Of a DNA stretch of 35,874 nt, positions 32,502-35,874 are shown in pieces. Under the pieces are notes generated by a model. The model was not told where the DNA came from, did no database searches, and was given only the letters and a program-made list of their open reading frames with translations. The number at the start of each line of letters is the position of its first letter. The first letter of the stretch is position 1. Origin of the DNA: Comamonadaceae bacterium (GTDB taxonomy: Bacteria; Pseudomonadota; Gammaproteobacteria; Burkholderiales; Burkholderiaceae_C); contig CANFWI010000032.1 in the NCBI GenBank assembly GCA_947450675.1, positions 1 through 35,874 on the forward strand. Reading direction: 5' to 3'. The position numbers and the translations under genes are program-made.

Positions 32502-33443
32502 ATGATCCAGCCGACGCTTCATTTCGTCAATTGCCCCGATACCGCGGGTTCTCACCGCATGGCTTATTGGCAATGGGGTGACCCCGCCAGCGCCCATGTG
32601 GTGTTGTGTGTGCATGGTTTAACGCGCCAGGGCCGCGACTTTGACGCGCTGGCCCGAGCGCTGTGTGAGCGCGCCAGTGCCGCCGGTTCGTCCTTGCGCG
32701 TCATTTGCCCTGACGTGGTCGGGCGTGGCCAAAGTGACTGGTTGAAAGACCCGGCGGGCTACCAGATTCCGGCTTACGCGGCAGACATGCTCAGCTTGCT
32801 GGCCAAGCTGCACGCTGAAGCACCCATCGGTCTGCTGGATTGGGTCGGCACCAGCATGGGCGGTTTGATCGGTCTGGTGGTTTGTGGTCGGGCTGATGTA
32901 CCGCTGCCGCAACGCGTGCGCAAATTGGTCTTGAACGATGTGGGCCCGACCGTCGAGTGGTCTGCGCTGCAGCGCATCGGGGCTTATTTGGGCAAGAGCG
33001 GCGAGTTTGACTCCGTGCAACAGGCAGCCGACGCTATGTGGGCAACATCTTCGAGCTTTGGGCCACACACGCCGGCGCAGTGGCTGGCGCTGTCCACTCC
33101 GATGGTGCGAGCTGTCATCAACACTGACTCAAGCGCGCCCCAGCGCTGGACGCTGCATTACGACCCGGCCATTGCCCAGCCTTTCAGTGCCGCGAGTGAA
33201 ACCGCCACGCAAGAAGGTCAAGCGCTGTTGTGGCACTTGTACGACCAAATCTCGGCCGACACCTTGCTGCTGCGCGGTGTTGAGTCGGATTTACTGAGCG
33301 CAGAGACCGCCAAGGCCATGACGGAACGTGGACCCCGCGCGCGTTTGGTTGAGTTCAAAGGCGTTGGTCACGCGCCGACGATCACGTCCGCAGATCAGTT
33401 GGCGGTCGTTGTTGATTTTTTAATGGCATCCCATGATCAGTAA
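32502..33443 (+). CDS. Alpha/beta hydrolase
   Basis: This 313-residue hydrolase has HG oxyanion residues in LCVHGLTRQGRDFD, a nucleophile elbow WVGTSMGGLIGL, an acidic residue in LLRGVESDLLS and the histidine in GVGHAPTI, so the triad is complete. It resembles the epoxide-hydrolase/meta-cleavage-product group; the substrate cannot be inferred. Its stop overlaps the relA start by 11 bases, so the two are translated from one message. The neighbouring 3-hydroxybutyrate dehydrogenase is divergent. Confidence 0.88.
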   Translation: MIQPTLHFVNCPDTAGSHRMAYWQWGDPASAHVVLCVHGLTRQGRDFDALARALCERASAAGSSLRVICPDVVGRGQSDWLKDPAGYQIPAYAADMLSLLAKLHAEAPIGLLDWVGTSMGGLIGLVVCGRADVPLPQRVRKLVLNDVGPTVEWSALQRIGAYLGKSGEFDSVQQAADAMWATSSSFGPHTPAQWLALSTPMVRAVINTDSSAPQRWTLHYDPAIAQPFSAASETATQEGQALLWHLYDQISADTLLLRGVESDLLSAETAKAMTERGPRARLVEFKGVGHAPTITSADQLAVVVDFLMASHDQ

Positions 33444-35667
33444 TGGAACCCTCGCCGACAGCGGCGCTATTCTTGCCGCGACGGCTGACACTTCGCTGGA
33501 CCAGCCGCATGCGTTGCAGCGCGCTCGTGCCTTTGCCGAGCCGCTGATTGGCAGCGAGACGCTGGACACGGGCGAGAACATTCTGGCCCATGCAGATGCT
33601 GTGGTCGCTATTCTTAAATCAATCGGTGGCAGCGAGGCGATGCAGGCCGCCATTTACCTGATTCATTCCTGCCCGCACCTGAACAAGCCGCTGGAAGTCA
33701 TCACCAAAGCTTTTGGCGCAAGCTTCGCTACGCTGGCGCTGGAAACCAACAAATTGGTGAACGTGCAGCGGCAAGCGCGCACGGCCAACGCCCACGCACA
33801 ACTGACAGAAGACCCGGCGCTGCAGTCGGAAAATGTGCGCAAGATGCTGCTGGCATTTTCGCGGGACTTGCGCGTCGTCATGCTGCGTCTCGCCTCACGG
33901 CTGCAGACCCTGCGCTACTACGCCGCCAGCAAACAAGAGCCGCCGCCCGCACTGGCGCACGAGTCGCTGCATGTTTTTGCACCTTTGGCCAACCGCTTGG
34001 GCATCTGGCAGCTCAAATGGGAAATGGAAGACTTGTCGTTCCGGTTTCTCGAACCTGAAACCTACAAGCAGGTGGCTCGCCTGCTTGACGAAAAGCGGGC
34101 CTATCGTGAAGGCTTCATGGAGTCGTTGCGGGCGCAACTCGAGCGCTCGCTGAATCAACAAGGCATTGCGGCGCTGGTGCAGGGCCGACCGAAACACATC
34201 TACAGCATCGTCAAAAAAATGCGTGGCAAGTCGCTCGACTTTGACCAAGTCTTTGATATTCGCGCGCTGCGTGTCATTGCCGCTGACGTCAAAGGCTGCT
34301 ACGCCGCACTGGCTTTTGTACACGCTCATTTTTCGCCGATCGACGGTGAGTTTGACGACTACATCGCCAAGCCCAAGGCCAACGGATATCAATCGCTGCA
34401 CACCGTGGTGAGGGATGAGGCAGGGCGGGCGGTCGAAATTCAGATCCGCACGCAAGCCATGCACGACCATGCCGAGCACGGCGTCGCGGCGCACTGGGCT
34501 TACAAAGAAGCTGGCACCAAGGGCTATGCCGGTGTTTCTGCCAGCAGTGAATACGACGCCAAGATAGCGGTGCTGCGCCAACTGCTGGCTTGGGAGCGAG
34601 ACCTGTCTGGCCCGTTGTCGGCCAAAGCGCAAAACGCCGGGCAGGGGCTTTTTGAAGACCGTATCTACGTCCTCACGCCAGAGGCTGCCGTGGTTGAACT
34701 GCCGCGCGGTGCCACCACGGTCGACTTCGCTTACAGCGTGCACACCAGTTTGGGCCACCGTTGCCGGGGAGCGCGTCTGGACGGCGTCATGGTGCCGCTC
34801 AACACACCCTTGCAAAATGGCCAGACGGTGGAGGTCATCACCGTCAAAGAAGGCGGACCGTCACGTGACTGGCTGAACCCGGATCTGGGCTTTTTGTCGA
34901 GCGCCCGAGCCAAGTCCAAAGTGCGTGCGTGGTTCAACGGTTTGGCCATGCAGCAAACGGTAGCGCGTGGCCGGGAAGCGGTTGAAAAATTACTGCAACG
35001 TGAAGGCAAGACGTCCATCAAACTGGACGACTTGGCGTCGAAGTTGGGCTTCAAAAACGCCGAAGATTTGTTTGAGGTGGTCGGCAAAGACGAGCTGTCG
35101 CTGCGCACCATTGAAAACATGCTCAACCCGCCGGAGCCGTCCCCAAAGCAAGACGACTACGTTCTCGCCAAAAAACCGCGCCCAGACAAGTCAGCCAAAA
35201 GCACCTCGGGTGGCGTGCTGGTGGTGGGCCTCGATTCTTTGTTGACGCAGCTGGCCAAGTGCTGCAAACCGGCCCCGCCGGATGCTATTTTGGGCTTTGT
35301 GACCAAAGGCCGTGGCGTGAGCATTCACCGCTCAGATTGCAGCAATTTTCGCAACATGGCTTCCGGCAGCCCAGACCGTGTGATCGATGTGGAGTGGGGC
35401 GGTCAACAGGCTGCTACTGGCGCGCTCTATCCGGTCGATGTGGCGATTGAAGCGAACGACCGCCAAGGTCTGCTGCGCGATATTTCAGAAGTATTTTCGA
35501 AAGAAAAAATGAACGTGATTGGCGTGCAGACGCAATCCGTGAAAGACAACCGCGGCGGCACCGCGTGGATGACTTTCACTGTTGAAGTGGGCGATTCGGG
35601 TCGATTGAACCATGTGCTCGGGGTGGTGGCAGATGTGGCCGGGGTCCGTTCAGCGCGCAGACGCTGA
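33433..35667 (+). CDS. relA: (p)ppGpp synthetase RelA
   Basis: RelA makes (p)ppGpp at stalled ribosomes during amino-acid starvation. The 744-residue protein has an N-terminal pseudo-HD domain lacking the HD pair needed for hydrolysis (LIHSCPH replaces it), then the synthetase domain with RPKHIYSIVKKM, and the RelA-type EFDD signature in DGEFDDYIAKPKANGYQS. It continues with a TGS domain (DRIYVLTPEAAVVELPRG), a conserved Cys region (AKCCKPAPPD, HRSDC) and a C-terminal ACT domain. It is therefore synthetase-only; a SpoT-type hydrolase should be elsewhere. Start ATG at 33433 overlaps the hydrolase by 11 bases. Confidence 0.94.
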   Translation: MISNGTLADSGAILAATADTSLDQPHALQRARAFAEPLIGSETLDTGENILAHADAVVAILKSIGGSEAMQAAIYLIHSCPHLNKPLEVITKAFGASFATLALETNKLVNVQRQARTANAHAQLTEDPALQSENVRKMLLAFSRDLRVVMLRLASRLQTLRYYAASKQEPPPALAHESLHVFAPLANRLGIWQLKWEMEDLSFRFLEPETYKQVARLLDEKRAYREGFMESLRAQLERSLNQQGIAALVQGRPKHIYSIVKKMRGKSLDFDQVFDIRALRVIAADVKGCYAALAFVHAHFSPIDGEFDDYIAKPKANGYQSLHTVVRDEAGRAVEIQIRTQAMHDHAEHGVAAHWAYKEAGTKGYAGVSASSEYDAKIAVLRQLLAWERDLSGPLSAKAQNAGQGLFEDRIYVLTPEAAVVELPRGATTVDFAYSVHTSLGHRCRGARLDGVMVPLNTPLQNGQTVEVITVKEGGPSRDWLNPDLGFLSSARAKSKVRAWFNGLAMQQTVARGREAVEKLLQREGKTSIKLDDLASKLGFKNAEDLFEVVGKDELSLRTIENMLNPPEPSPKQDDYVLAKKPRPDKSAKSTSGGVLVVGLDSLLTQLAKCCKPAPPDAILGFVTKGRGVSIHRSDCSNFRNMASGSPDRVIDVEWGGQQAATGALYPVDVAIEANDRQGLLRDISEVFSKEKMNVIGVQTQSVKDNRGGTAWMTFTVEVGDSGRLNHVLGVVADVAGVRSARRR

Positions 35668-35751
35668 ACGAGTCGGGCTGGTGTCGCAGATATTTCCGAC
35701 GTTTCAACGATAAAAGTTTTGAGCCTCTCAAAAACAGGCGTTTCTCACTGC

Positions 35752-35757
35752 TACAAT
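35752..35757 (+). promoter_or_regulatory. -10 box of the tRNA-Val promoter
   Basis: TACAAT sits 20 bases before the mature tRNA 5' end, at the right distance for a short leader. The -35 region 17 bases upstream is weak (CAAAAA). It is supported mainly by position; relA ends 84 bases upstream. Confidence 0.45.
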
Positions 35758-35776
35758 CATGAGGTCGAACAGTTTC

Positions 35777-35853
35777 AGGCGCGTAGCTCAGCTGGTTAGA
35801 GCACCACCTTGACATGGTGGGGGTCGATGGTTCGAGTCCATTCGCGCCTACCA
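35777..35853 (+). tRNA. tRNA-Val (anticodon GAC)
   Basis: This 77-nt cloverleaf has acceptor AGGCGCG pairing with CGCGCCT, D-arm TAGCTCAGCTGGTTAGAGCA, anticodon stem CCACC/GGTGG with loop TTGACAT (anticodon GAC), and T-loop GGTTCGAGTCC. The discriminator is A and the CCA is encoded at 35851-35853. Confidence 0.97.
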
Positions 35854-35874
35854 AATTTGGTAGGGAAATCAAGC

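Noticed and set aside
35576..35872. Leftward 98-codon frame across the end of relA and the tRNA-Val
   Set aside because: It runs through a tRNA gene and the antisense of the RelA ACT domain.
1..35874. CRISPR arrays, IS elements, prophage or integrase genes
   Set aside because: Reading both strands showed no regularly spaced repeats, transposase motifs or phage genes; both tRNAs are intact with no adjacent integrase.

Overview
The window reads as chromosomal DNA of a moderately GC-rich betaproteobacterium, most likely order Burkholderiales and probably a Comamonadaceae relative (Rhodoferax/Polaromonas type). This rests on gene content and protein flavour recognised by eye: a thiO-thiS-thiG-thiE order, a cysI-DUF934-cysH-cysD-cysN cluster with an Fe-S type CysH, a single-chain N-acetylglutamate synthase, a 7Fe ferredoxin, HrpA and a RelA-type enzyme. 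No phage, IS element or CRISPR array is visible. The layout is dense, with many 1-11 bp overlaps.

Positions 1-10500 are thiamine territory. A tRNA-Asn lies directly downstream of a leftward thiazole/condensation operon (thiO, thiS, thiG, thiE) led by a TPP riboswitch at about 3405-3482; thiD diverges from it. A second leftward operon at 4402-10332 is led by a second TPP riboswitch at about 10398-10485. It encodes a LuxE-like acyl-protein synthetase, a LuxC-like acyl-CoA reductase, an ABC importer with a THI5/NMT1-like binding protein, and a short-chain dehydrogenase. There is no luxAB or luxD. The combination suggests uptake of a carboxylated thiamine precursor or thiamine breakdown product and its reduction, acid to aldehyde to alcohol, back to a usable precursor. 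This is the most interesting object in the window.

Positions 10549-18260 hold redox and sulfur assimilation genes, all leftward: a TSUP membrane protein, sulfite reductase hemoprotein CysI, a DUF934 protein, an Fe-S APS reductase-type CysH, ATP sulfurylase CysD/CysN, then ferredoxin FdxA and a thioredoxin-reductase-like ferredoxin-NADP reductase. The last two are plausible electron donors for CysI, since no cysJ is present here.

Positions 18250-25900 hold housekeeping and stress genes: mnmC (with a degenerate methyltransferase motif), yggX, a small Cys-rich protein, dsbB, a translationally coupled alpha/beta hydrolase, phosphoribosyltransferase and erythromycin-esterase-like trio, and argA.

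Positions 25919-35874 hold hrpA, a decayed response-regulator tail, a winged-helix/HATPase/DUF4325-like regulator with three phased repeats at its start, a 3-hydroxybutyrate dehydrogenase, an alpha/beta hydrolase overlapping relA, and a tRNA-Val.

All family assignments come from motif reading and memory, without database searches.
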